From an uncultured Lachnospiraceae bacterium (GTDB lineage: Bacteria; Bacillota; Clostridia; Lachnospirales; Lachnospiraceae): 5,430 bases of DNA. The stretch is from NCBI GenBank assembly GCA_947068385.1, contig CAMTBF010000273.1, forward strand, positions 1 to 5,430, read 5' to 3'. The notes below the pieces were generated by a model. The model was given only the letters and a program-made list of their open reading frames with translations. It searched no databases and was not told the DNA's origin. This document shows positions 1-5,430 of the stretch, piece by piece. Within the stretch, counting starts at the first letter, position 1. Each line of letters starts with the position of its first letter. A program made the position numbers and the translations under genes.

Positions 1-69
1 GAACAAAAGATTTAGAAACCAAAAACCAAACAAAAAGGCAGGAAATGTAGAAACGATGAAGAAACAATG

Positions 70-76
70 AAGGAGG
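70..76 (+). promoter_or_regulatory. Ribosome binding site that fixes the transporter start
   Basis: A perfect AAGGAGG lies 8 bases before the ATG at 85. It sits inside the reading frame of a longer alternative beginning at ATG 67, so that upstream ATG would place the Shine-Dalgarno sequence after the start codon. The site therefore supports initiation at 85 rather than 67. Confidence 0.85.
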
Positions 77-84
77 TCATAAAC

Positions 85-1443
85 ATGGCTGGAGAAGCTT
101 TAGTTCTGAACCCTACCCGATTGGTGATCGCGGCAATCGTAGGGCTTGCGGTATTGCTCTTGCTGATTATCAAGTTCAAGGTACAGGCGATGGTTTCCAT
201 TCTGGTGGGAGCGATCGTGATAGGACTGGGGGCGGGCATGCCCTTTGAGAAGATCGTGACGGCAGTGAACGACGGTATCGGGAATACGTTAAAGGGAATC
301 GCCCTGCTGGTGGGGCTGGGCTCCATGTTCGGGGCCATCCTGGAGGCCTCGGGAGGGGCCCAGACCCTGGCGGTGAGCATGGTGAAATGGTTCGGCGACA
401 GGAAAGCGGCCTGGGCCCTGGGCATTACGGGCCTGGTCATCGCCATGCCGGTGTTCTTCGACGCAGGGCTGATCATCCTGATTCCTCTGGCCTTCTCCCT
501 GGCCAAGAGGACGAACCGTTCCTCTCTGTTCTACGCGATTCCGCTGCTGGCGGGGCTTGCGGTGGGGCATGCTTTTATTCCGCCTACCCCGGGGCCGGTG
601 CTGGTGGCCACCATGCTGAACGTGGAGCTGGGCTGGGTGATCATGGTGGGGATTCTGTGCGGCATCTTCGCCATGGTGGTGGCAGGGCCCGTGTGGGGAG
701 CCGTCTGCGGGAATAAGTACATGGTGCCCGTGCCGGAGCATGTGGCGAACCAGGAGGATTTTGACGAGTCCAAGCTGCCCAATTTCTGGACCATCGTGGG
801 CATCATCCTGATTCCCCTGGTGCTGATTATATTGGATTCCATAGCGGGAGTGGTTCCAGCCCTCAGCGGACTGGCGCCGGTATTCGGCTTCCTGGGGGAG
901 CCCTTCGTGGCTCTTTTGATTGCCACCATCGTGGCTATGCTGGTCCTGGGGCTGAAGCACGGATATAAAATGGAGCAGCTGGAAAAAATCATGACGAAGT
1001 CCTTAGAGCCTACCGGACTGATCCTGCTGGTGACGGCCTGCGGCGGCGTGCTGCGGTATATGCTGCAGTATTCCGGGCTGGGCGATTTGATCGGAAACGC
1101 GGTGTCCTCCGCGAACCTCCCCATCGTGGTGGTGGCCTTTGTGGTGGCGGCGCTGGTGAGGATCTGCGTGGGCTCCGCAACCGTGGCCATGACCATGGCG
1201 GCAGGCATCATCGCGGCCATGCCGGGCATCGCGGATCTGTCCCCGCTGTACCTGGCCTGCACCACGGCGGCAGTGGCAGGAGGGGCTACCGTCTGCTCCC
1301 ACTTCAACGACTCCGGCTTCTGGCTGGTGAAGTCCCTGGTGGGGATGGATGAGAAGACCACGCTGAAGACCTGGACGATCATGGAGACGCTGGTGGGCGG
1401 AACCGGGTTCGTAGTGGCGCTGATTATCTCGTTCTTCGCCTGA
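85..1443 (+). CDS. GntP-family gluconate/sugar-acid:H+ symporter
   Basis: This is an integral membrane permease predicted to import gluconate or a related sugar acid by proton symport. From ATG 85 it is 452 residues, close to the usual length of about 440-450 for the family. Hydrophobic segments run nearly throughout (roughly residues 12-30, 33-52, 70-88, 110-140, 147-165, 183-208, 235-258, 273-291, 310-325, 345-382 and 435-452), with a polar loop near 209-233. Family signatures are visible: GSMFGAILEASGGAQ (79-93), PVFFDAGLIILIPL (122-135), HAFIPPTPGPV (162-172), RICVGSATVAM (359-369) and SHFNDSGFW (405-413). These match GntP/GntT/YjhF-type proteins as I remember them. The start at 85 is chosen over ATG 67 because of the AAGGAGG at 70-76. 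It is followed by a dehydratase and a keto-deoxy-sugar-acid kinase, which fits uptake of an unphosphorylated aldonate. The family is secure. The substrate (gluconate, galactonate, xylonate or other) is not determined, so no gene symbol is given. Confidence 0.94.
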   Translation: MAGEALVLNPTRLVIAAIVGLAVLLLLIIKFKVQAMVSILVGAIVIGLGAGMPFEKIVTAVNDGIGNTLKGIALLVGLGSMFGAILEASGGAQTLAVSMVKWFGDRKAAWALGITGLVIAMPVFFDAGLIILIPLAFSLAKRTNRSSLFYAIPLLAGLAVGHAFIPPTPGPVLVATMLNVELGWVIMVGILCGIFAMVVAGPVWGAVCGNKYMVPVPEHVANQEDFDESKLPNFWTIVGIILIPLVLIILDSIAGVVPALSGLAPVFGFLGEPFVALLIATIVAMLVLGLKHGYKMEQLEKIMTKSLEPTGLILLVTACGGVLRYMLQYSGLGDLIGNAVSSANLPIVVVAFVVAALVRICVGSATVAMTMAAGIIAAMPGIADLSPLYLACTTAAVAGGATVCSHFNDSGFWLVKSLVGMDEKTTLKTWTIMETLVGGTGFVVALIISFFA

Positions 1444-1739
1444 GAAATATCAGGAGATGAGGGAATTGCCGGACGGCGTCGTCCCTGCTTTCTGTAGGGC
1501 AGCACTGGGGGGCAGAGAACGGAAAGGCCGGAATGAAACAATAAGACAAAACTGTAATGTGAAATAGAAAGAGCATCGCAGTGAAATTTTTGAATTCAGG
1601 CAAAATCGGAGACTTGATAAACCATAGAGCAGAAAAAGAGAGGAATCTCTGAAAAAGGCTTCCGGAAAGCTATGCGGAAAGCAGAAAGCAGAAGAGAGAC
1701 TCCGAGAGGATATTAGTTGAGTAGGAGGAAAGACAGAAT
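1444..1739. other. 296-bp intergenic region, no gene seen
   Basis: No convincing reading frame is present on either strand. What can be seen is small. GGACG-GCGT-CGTCC (1471-1484) can form a 5-bp hairpin. It competes with an overlapping 6-bp hairpin, CCCTGC (1483-1488) with GTAGGG (1494-1499). Neither has a following T-run, so a terminator after the transporter is not supported. The second half is purine-rich, with a TTCCGGAA palindrome (1660-1667) and three copies of GAAAGC (1665-1670, 1677-1682, 1684-1689). The dehydratase ribosome binding site AGGAGG is at 1723-1728. I found no well-spaced -35/-10 pair. The length suggests an undetected promoter or untranslated leader for the dehydratase. 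Confidence 0.6.
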
Positions 1740-3485
1740 ATGGAACTGAGAAGTCAGGAGATGCGAAAGAACGCGCCGGAGCTGGATCCGCTGCGGATAG
1801 GGACGGGGTGGAAGCCCGAGGATCTGGCCAAGCCCCAGGTCATCATAGAGAGCACCTTCGGCGACAGCCATCCGGGCAGCGGCCACCTGGACATCCTGGT
1901 GGAGGAGGTTCGGAAGGGAATCGAAGAGGCCGGCGGCCACGGCGCACGGTATTACTGCACGGATATGTGCGATGGGGAGAGCCAGGGCACGGACGGCATC
2001 AACTATAGCCTGGTGAGCCGGGAGATGATCGCGAATATGATAGAAATCCAGGCCAACGCCACCCCCTTTGACGCAGGGGTGTACCTGGCCAGCTGCGACA
2101 AGGGCTTGCCCGGGAACCTGATGGGGCTTGCCAGGGTGGACATCCCGGCGGTGGTGGTGCTGGGAGGCACCATGAACGCGGGGCCGGAGATGCTGACCTT
2201 AGAGCAGCTTGGCAAGTATAGCGCCCAGTACCAGCGGGGGGAAATCGACGAGGAGAGGCTGAACTGGGCGAAGTGCAATGCCTGTCCCAGCTGCGGGGCC
2301 TGCTCCTTCATCGGCACGGCTTCCACCATGCAGGTCATGGCGGAGGCCCTGGGCCTGGCCCTGCCGGGGAGCGCCCTGATGCCCGCCACCAGCCCGGACC
2401 TTTTGGCATTCGCGAGACAGGCGGGGGCACAGGCCGTGAAGCTGGCCACCCAGCCTGATATGCGCCCCAGCGACATCATCACCATGGAGAGCTTTGAGAA
2501 CGCGATCCTGGTGCACGCTGCCATCTCGGGGAGCACCAATACCCTGCTCCACATCCCGGCCATCGCCCATGAGTTCGGCATCGAGATTACAGGGGACACC
2601 TTTGACAGGCTCCACAGGAACGCCAGGTATCTCCTGGACATCCGCCCCGCGGGGAGATGGCCTGCGGAATGCTTCTACTACGCGGGAGGCGTCCCGGCCA
2701 TCATGGAGGAAATCAAGGAGCATCTGCACCTGGACGTGATGACGGTGACCGGGAAGACGCTGGGGGAGAACCTGGAGGAGCTGAAGCGGAACGGCTTCTA
2801 TGAAAGGTGCGGAAAGTGGCTGGAGGAGTTCAACCGGCGCTACCAGGTGTCCCTGACCAAGGAGGACATCATCCGCCCTTATGACAAGGCCATCGGCACA
2901 GACGGTAGCATCGCGATACTTCGCGGGAACCTGGCTCCCGAGGGAGCGGTCATCAAGCACACGGCCTGTCCGAAGGAGATGTTTCAGGCAGTGCTGCGGG
3001 CCAGGCCCTTTGACAGCGAGGAGGAATGCCTGGAGGCGGTGCTGAAGCACCAGGTGCAGAAGGGCGACGCGGTGTTCATCCGCTATGAGGGGCCCAGAGG
3101 CAGCGGCATGCCGGAGATGTTCTATACCTCCGAGGCCATCAGCAGCGATAAGGAGCTGGGCAGGAGCATCGCCCTGATCACGGACGGACGGTTCTCCGGC
3201 GCGTCCACAGGGCCGGTGATCGGGCACTGCAGCCCGGAGGCCGTGGACGGCGGGCCCATCGCCTTGGTGGAAGAGGGGGATCTGATCGAGATAGACGTGG
3301 AGGAGCGGAAGCTGAACATCGTCGGCATCGCAGGGGAGCATAAGACCATGGAGGAAGTGGCGGCTGTGCTGGAGGAGCGCCGCAGGAACTGGAAGCCCAG
3401 GGAGCCTAAGTACAAGTCGGGAGTCTTACGCCTGTACAGCGAGCATGCCGCGAGTCCTATGAAGGGGGCTTATCTGGAATATTGA
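1740..3485 (+). CDS. IlvD/Edd-superfamily sugar-acid dehydratase (Edd/YjhG-like branch)
   Basis: This is a 581-residue cytoplasmic Fe-S and Mg-dependent dehydratase, predicted to turn an aldonate into a 2-keto-3-deoxy-aldonate. Visible motifs are CDGESQGTDGI with C77, SCDKGLPG with C119 and K121, a Cys-rich CNACPSCGACSFIGTA (179-194), HAAISGSTNTLLHIPAIAH (259-277), YAGGVPAIM (314-322), DVMTVTGKTLGEN (332-344), GNLAPEGAVIK (396-406) and TDGRFSGASTG (481-491), whose Ser486 matches the catalytic serine of the superfamily. The CDG-x-x-QG-x-DG stretch and the GSTN, AGGVP and VTG blocks resemble E. coli Edd and YjhG/YagF rather than IlvD. The IlvD-type PCNxHL cysteine is replaced by HPGSGHL (44-50), so C77, C119 and C188 are the likely cluster ligands. 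Edd is about 600 residues and YjhG about 655. AGGAGG at 1723-1728 lies 11 bases before the ATG, a slightly long spacing. No gluconate kinase is present and a keto-deoxy-acid kinase follows, which argues for a free sugar acid rather than 6-phosphogluconate. It could be annotated as dihydroxy-acid dehydratase by similarity alone, but the context argues against that. Confidence 0.93.
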   Translation: MELRSQEMRKNAPELDPLRIGTGWKPEDLAKPQVIIESTFGDSHPGSGHLDILVEEVRKGIEEAGGHGARYYCTDMCDGESQGTDGINYSLVSREMIANMIEIQANATPFDAGVYLASCDKGLPGNLMGLARVDIPAVVVLGGTMNAGPEMLTLEQLGKYSAQYQRGEIDEERLNWAKCNACPSCGACSFIGTASTMQVMAEALGLALPGSALMPATSPDLLAFARQAGAQAVKLATQPDMRPSDIITMESFENAILVHAAISGSTNTLLHIPAIAHEFGIEITGDTFDRLHRNARYLLDIRPAGRWPAECFYYAGGVPAIMEEIKEHLHLDVMTVTGKTLGENLEELKRNGFYERCGKWLEEFNRRYQVSLTKEDIIRPYDKAIGTDGSIAILRGNLAPEGAVIKHTACPKEMFQAVLRARPFDSEEECLEAVLKHQVQKGDAVFIRYEGPRGSGMPEMFYTSEAISSDKELGRSIALITDGRFSGASTGPVIGHCSPEAVDGGPIALVEEGDLIEIDVEERKLNIVGIAGEHKTMEEVAAVLEERRRNWKPREPKYKSGVLRLYSEHAASPMKGAYLEY

Positions 3486-3583
3486 AGACAGATGTCATTT
3501 GTAATGGCCCTGGAAGTCCCGGGAAGGCGGACATGCAGGCAGGATAAAATCAGCGGGACAGTCCGGCGGCATAGTCATTGTAC

Positions 3584-3628
3584 AAGGACTGCGCAAGGGG
3601 CAGGAGGACTGCCCCTTGTGCGAACCTT
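3584..3628 (+). terminator. Long GC-rich stem-loop after the dehydratase; possible terminator or RNA processing site
   Basis: The core arms are GCGCAAGGGGCAG (3591-3603) and CTGCCCCTTGTGC (3609-3621), with a 5-base loop. They form 13 pairs including one G·U. Beyond a small internal loop the stem continues with AAGG (3584-3587) pairing CCTT (3625-3628). The hairpin is very stable by inspection and begins about 100 bases after the dehydratase stop. There is no T-run on the 3' side (CCTTATGATAAC follows), so intrinsic termination is uncertain. It could instead be an mRNA-stabilising or processing element, or part of a larger structured unit with the next element. Confidence 0.5.
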
Positions 3629-3639
3629 ATGATAACAAT

Positions 3640-3733
3640 CGATGAATCTTGCCATGAATGATGAGGGTTCTTCTTCATTCATGACCCGACGCACGAGCGA
3701 AGCATGCCATGAGCATGACGGCAAATTTCATCG
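3640..3733. repeat. Branched inverted-repeat element upstream of the kinase
   Basis: The outer arms CGATGAATCTTGCC (3640-3653) and GGCAAATTTCATCG (3720-3733) pair at 12 of 14 positions. Inside them lie a 9-bp perfect hairpin, CATGAATGA (3653-3661) with TCATTCATG (3675-3683), and a 5-bp hairpin, CATGC (3703-3707) with GCATG (3713-3717). The layout is a closing stem with two inner arms, like a multi-branch RNA junction or a cruciform. GGGT (3665-3668) could alternatively pair with ACCC (3684-3687), giving a competing or pseudoknotted fold. It ends 49 bases before the kinase ATG. It may be a dispersed intergenic repeat or an RNA leader; I recognise no named family. Confidence 0.55.
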
Positions 3734-3782
3734 CCAGTGAGTATAGAAAACGAAATTACATACAGGAAATGAGGGGGAATAT

Positions 3783-4871
3783 ATGGAACACGGAAATCCG
3801 TTGCTAAAAGAGGGTGACAATTCCCGGAGATTCATCACCATCGGAGAGATCATGCTCCGGCTGACGCCGCCGAACTATGAGAAGATTCGGCTGGCCTCCA
3901 GCTTCGAGGCCAGCTACGGCGGCAGCGAGGCGAACATCGCCCTGGCCCTGGCCAACTTAGGGATAGACAGCACCTTTTTTACCGTCGTGCCCAACAACAG
4001 CCTGGGGAAGAGCGCCGTCAGGATGCTTCGCAGCAATGACGTGCACTGCACGCCGGTGATCTTGAGCACGCCGGAGCAGACCCCCACCCACAGACTGGGG
4101 ACCTATTACCTGGAGACAGGGTACGGCATCCGAGCCAGCAAGGTGACCTACGACCGCAAGAACAGCGCCATCGCAGAATATGATTTCAGCTCCTATGATT
4201 TCGATGCCCTGCTGGAGGGCTTCACCTGGCTCCACCTAAGCGGCATCACCCCGGCCCTGGGGGCGAACTGCCGGGAGATGATCCTGCGGTGCCTGCGGAC
4301 GGCCAGGGAAAAGGGCATCACCACCAGCTTTGACGGGAACTTCCGAAGCAGCTTGTGGAGCTGGGAGGAGGCCAGGGATTTCTGCACGGAATGCCTGCCC
4401 TATGTGGACGTGCTCTTTGGAATCGAGCCCTACCATCTGTGGCGGGACGAGGACGACCAGGGCAAGGGGGACTGGAAGGACGGCGTGCCGCTGCAGCCTA
4501 GCTATGAGCAGCAGGACGAGGTCTTCCGGAGGTTCGTGGACAGATACCCTAATCTGAAGTGCATCGCCCGGCATGTGCGCTATGCCCACAGCGGCAGCGA
4601 GAACAGCCTGAAGGCTTACATGTGGTATGAGGGGCATACCTTTGAGAGCAAGCTTTTCACCTTTAACATCCTGGACCGGGTGGGCGGAGGGGACGCCTTC
4701 GCCAGCGGCCTGATCTATGCCATGATGAACCGCTACAGGCCCATGGACATGGTGAACTTCGCGGTGGCCAGCAGCGCTTTAAAGCATACCATCCGTGGGG
4801 ATGCCAACATCACGGACGACGCGGCAGCTATCCGGAATCTGATGAATATGAATTATGATATCAAGCGTTGA
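3783..4871 (+). CDS. kdgK: PfkB-family sugar kinase, probable 2-keto-3-deoxygluconate kinase
   Basis: This is a 362-residue cytoplasmic ribokinase/PfkB-fold kinase, predicted to phosphorylate a 2-keto-3-deoxy sugar acid (KDG to KDPG) with ATP. The N-terminal part carries FITIGEIMLRLTPP (17-30) and the substrate-side GGSEANIALALANLG (46-60). The middle has FDGNFRSSLW (183-192), matching the FDxNxRxxLW stretch typical of KDG kinases, with Gly186 where Pro is usual. The C-terminal PfkB signature is DRVGGGDAFASGLIY (298-312), with Asp304 as the expected catalytic base. The segment normally holding an NxxE motif reads FGIEPYHLW (212-220), so Asn appears replaced while Glu215 is kept. Length is slightly above the usual 310-345 because of about 16 extra N-terminal residues and a charged stretch near 221-245. 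GAGGGGG at 3771-3777 lies 5 bases before the ATG. Context with a GntP permease and an aldonate dehydratase supports KDG-type substrates. Specificity among KDG, keto-deoxy-galactonate and pentonate analogues is not resolved. Confidence 0.88.
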   Translation: MEHGNPLLKEGDNSRRFITIGEIMLRLTPPNYEKIRLASSFEASYGGSEANIALALANLGIDSTFFTVVPNNSLGKSAVRMLRSNDVHCTPVILSTPEQTPTHRLGTYYLETGYGIRASKVTYDRKNSAIAEYDFSSYDFDALLEGFTWLHLSGITPALGANCREMILRCLRTAREKGITTSFDGNFRSSLWSWEEARDFCTECLPYVDVLFGIEPYHLWRDEDDQGKGDWKDGVPLQPSYEQQDEVFRRFVDRYPNLKCIARHVRYAHSGSENSLKAYMWYEGHTFESKLFTFNILDRVGGGDAFASGLIYAMMNRYRPMDMVNFAVASSALKHTIRGDANITDDAAAIRNLMNMNYDIKR

Positions 4872-4887
4872 GGCCTTGATAGAAAGG

Positions 4888-4932
4888 AACGGGTTCTGTT
4901 CTGGATGAGAATAAGCCAGAACGGAATCCGTT
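4888..4932 (+). terminator. Probable intrinsic terminator after the kinase
   Basis: Arms AACGGGTTCTGTTCTGG (4888-4904) and CCAGAACGGAATCCGTT (4916-4932) pair at all 17 positions, two of them G·U, around an 11-base loop. The hairpin starts 16 bases after the kinase stop codon. The stem runs into TTTT (4931-4934) followed by CTGC, so the T-run is short. Position and stem length favour a terminator that ends the sugar-acid transcript. Readthrough cannot be excluded. Confidence 0.68.
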
Positions 4933-4960
4933 TTCTGCAGCTATCGAAGTGGCTCTTGAA

Positions 4961-4995
4961 AAATCTCCCAAAAGGCTTGAAGAAACGGGAGATTT
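4961..4995. repeat. Perfect 9-bp inverted repeat downstream of the terminator
   Basis: AAATCTCCC (4961-4969) and GGGAGATTT (4987-4995) are exact reverse complements separated by 17 bases. There is no useful T-run after the right arm on the plus strand. Read on the minus strand, the hairpin is followed by only a mixed TTTTTCAAG, so a weak bidirectional terminator is possible. An operator for the following gene is another possibility. Confidence 0.4.
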
Positions 4996-5187
4996 ATGTT
5001 AATGTGGTACTGCTCTTTGGCCACTATACAGACAGCAATTATTCCAGTGCAATTTCGGGAGGGGTATATCTGTTTGAAAAGAGATAGGTAAGGTATAAGA
5101 AGGGTGTCATGGATAGCAGCTTAGAGGCGGACATGCAAATCAGTGCTTGCAGAAGATATGGATAAAAAAGGATGGGGAGTAAGACAT

Positions 5188-5430
5188 ATGGAATTGATCA
5201 TGCAGCCTAATTTTTCAGCGTGCGGACAGTCGTGCATTGCTATGATTACGGGAAAAAGCGTTGAAGAAGTGATCAAAGATATGAAGACAGACGGAGCTAC
5301 CAGTATCGGTCAACTGATAGAAATACTTGATTTTTATGGCATCGGACACGCAGAAAGGAACAAGCGGATTTCCAAGAAAAAGGATATGACAAGGCTACCG
5401 GCAAGATGCTGGTATGTGTCAATCCAGAGT
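5188..5430 (+). CDS. N-terminal part of a C39-like/papain-fold cysteine peptidase domain protein (runs off the window)
   Basis: The frame opens at ATG 5188, 8 bases after GGGGAG (5174-5179), and stays open for 81 codons to the end of the window, so it is truncated there. The protein begins MELIMQPNFSACGQSCIAM. This Q-x5-CG-x-x-C-x-AM pattern resembles the N-terminal catalytic block of C39-like and other papain-fold peptidases, with Gln6 as oxyanion-hole residue and Cys12 as nucleophile. Next come TGKSVEEVIKDM (21-32) and TSIGQLIEILDFYGI (38-52), fitting the helix pattern that follows the Cys in that fold. A WYVSI strand near 76-80 may lead towards the catalytic His, which lies beyond the window. 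No signal peptide or membrane segment is seen. Codons are more AT-rich than in the three upstream genes, and a terminator precedes it, so I do not link it to sugar-acid use. The function (peptidase, bacteriocin processing or a non-catalytic relative) cannot be decided from the part present. Confidence 0.6.
   Translation, partial: MELIMQPNFSACGQSCIAMITGKSVEEVIKDMKTDGATSIGQLIEILDFYGIGHAERNKRISKKKDMTRLPARCWYVSIQS

Larger units (their letters stand above)
3486..3782. other. 297-bp structured intergenic region, no protein gene seen
   Basis: No plausible coding frame lies between the dehydratase and the kinase. About half of the region is occupied by the stem-loop at 3584-3628 and the branched inverted-repeat element at 3640-3733, listed separately. 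The first 100 bases show nothing beyond a CCCGGG palindrome (3518-3523) and a 13-base AGGCGGACATGCA (3525-3537) that recurs at 5125-5137. The last 50 bases are A-rich and end in the kinase ribosome binding site GAGGGGG (3771-3777). TATGAT (3628-3633) and TATAGA (3742-3747) look like -10 boxes, but neither has a matching -35 at the right distance. Confidence 0.65.
4872..5187. other. 316-bp intergenic region with hairpins, no convincing gene
   Basis: Two inverted repeats (4888-4932 and 4961-4995) occupy the first part. A 60-codon frame from ATG 4905 to 5087 begins in the loop of the first hairpin, lacks a ribosome binding site and resembles nothing I know, so I do not call it. From about 4940 onward the DNA becomes visibly more AT-rich than the three catabolic genes. 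The end carries GGGGAG (5174-5179), the ribosome binding site of the next gene. I found no well-spaced promoter for that gene; TTGAAA (5074-5079) and TATAAG (5094-5099) are only 14 bases apart. Confidence 0.6.

Noticed and set aside
67..84. Six-residue N-terminal extension of the transporter from ATG 67
   Set aside because: The perfect AAGGAGG at 70-76 lies inside this extension and is correctly spaced for ATG 85; nothing resembling a ribosome binding site precedes ATG 67.
1471..1499. Terminator after the transporter
   Set aside because: Only 5- and 6-bp overlapping hairpins are present and no T-run follows.
531..1541. 336-codon open frame on the minus strand opposite the transporter
   Set aside because: It is antisense to a clear GntP gene and its translation is low-complexity, rich in Ser/Thr/Pro/Met; long antisense frames are expected in GC-rich coding DNA.
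2199..3341. 380-codon open frame on the minus strand opposite the dehydratase
   Set aside because: It is antisense to a clearly conserved dehydratase, has no ribosome binding site or recognisable motif, and is a by-product of GC-rich codon use.
4905..5087. 60-codon plus-strand frame after the kinase
   Set aside because: It starts inside the loop of the terminator hairpin, has no ribosome binding site, runs through a second inverted repeat, and its product matches no family I know.
5074..5099. Promoter TTGAAA/TATAAG before the partial peptidase gene
   Set aside because: The spacing is 14 bases, too short for a normal sigma-A promoter, and the -35 is imperfect.
5109..5165. 18-codon frame MDSSLEADMQISACRRYG with an AGAAGGG upstream
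   Set aside because: It is very short, with a poorly spaced (4-base) ribosome binding site and no recognisable feature; a leader peptide cannot be excluded but is not supported.
1..5430. CRISPR array, tRNA/rRNA gene, insertion sequence or defence system
   Set aside because: No regularly spaced repeats, tRNA-like cloverleaf with conserved arms, transposase or defence-related domain was found; the branched element at 3640-3733 lacks tRNA features.

Overview
The window looks like a piece of a Firmicutes genome, most likely a gut Lachnospiraceae/Clostridium-type organism. This rests on the strong AGGAGG-type ribosome binding sites, all genes lying on one strand, GC-rich coding regions alternating with A-rich leaders, and the style of the proteins. 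The taxon is inference; no marker gene is present.

Three complete plus-strand genes form a small catabolic module for a free (unphosphorylated) sugar acid. From left to right they are a GntP-family proton symporter (85-1443), an IlvD/Edd-superfamily iron-sulfur dehydratase of the Edd/YjhG-like branch (1740-3485), and a PfkB-family kinase of the 2-keto-3-deoxygluconate kinase type (3783-4871). The simplest reading is that an aldonate such as gluconate enters through the symporter, is dehydrated to a 2-keto-3-deoxy-aldonate, and is then phosphorylated. This is a semi-phosphorylative Entner-Doudoroff route. The aldolase that would finish it, and any dedicated regulator, are not in the window. 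The exact substrate cannot be read from the sequence.

The genes are separated by unusually long gaps for one operon: 296, 297 and 316 bp. The 1444-1739 gap holds only weak hairpins and short repeats. The 3486-3782 gap holds the most structured DNA in the window: a long GC-rich stem-loop (3584-3628) followed at once by a branched inverted-repeat element (3640-3733) just upstream of the kinase. The gap after the kinase begins with a long terminator-like hairpin (4888-4932) and a second perfect 9-bp inverted repeat (4961-4995).

At the right edge a fourth gene begins (5188, open at the window end). It encodes the N-terminus of what looks like a C39-like/papain-fold cysteine peptidase domain. Its lower GC content, its own ribosome binding site and the terminator before it suggest that it is a separate unit from the sugar-acid module.
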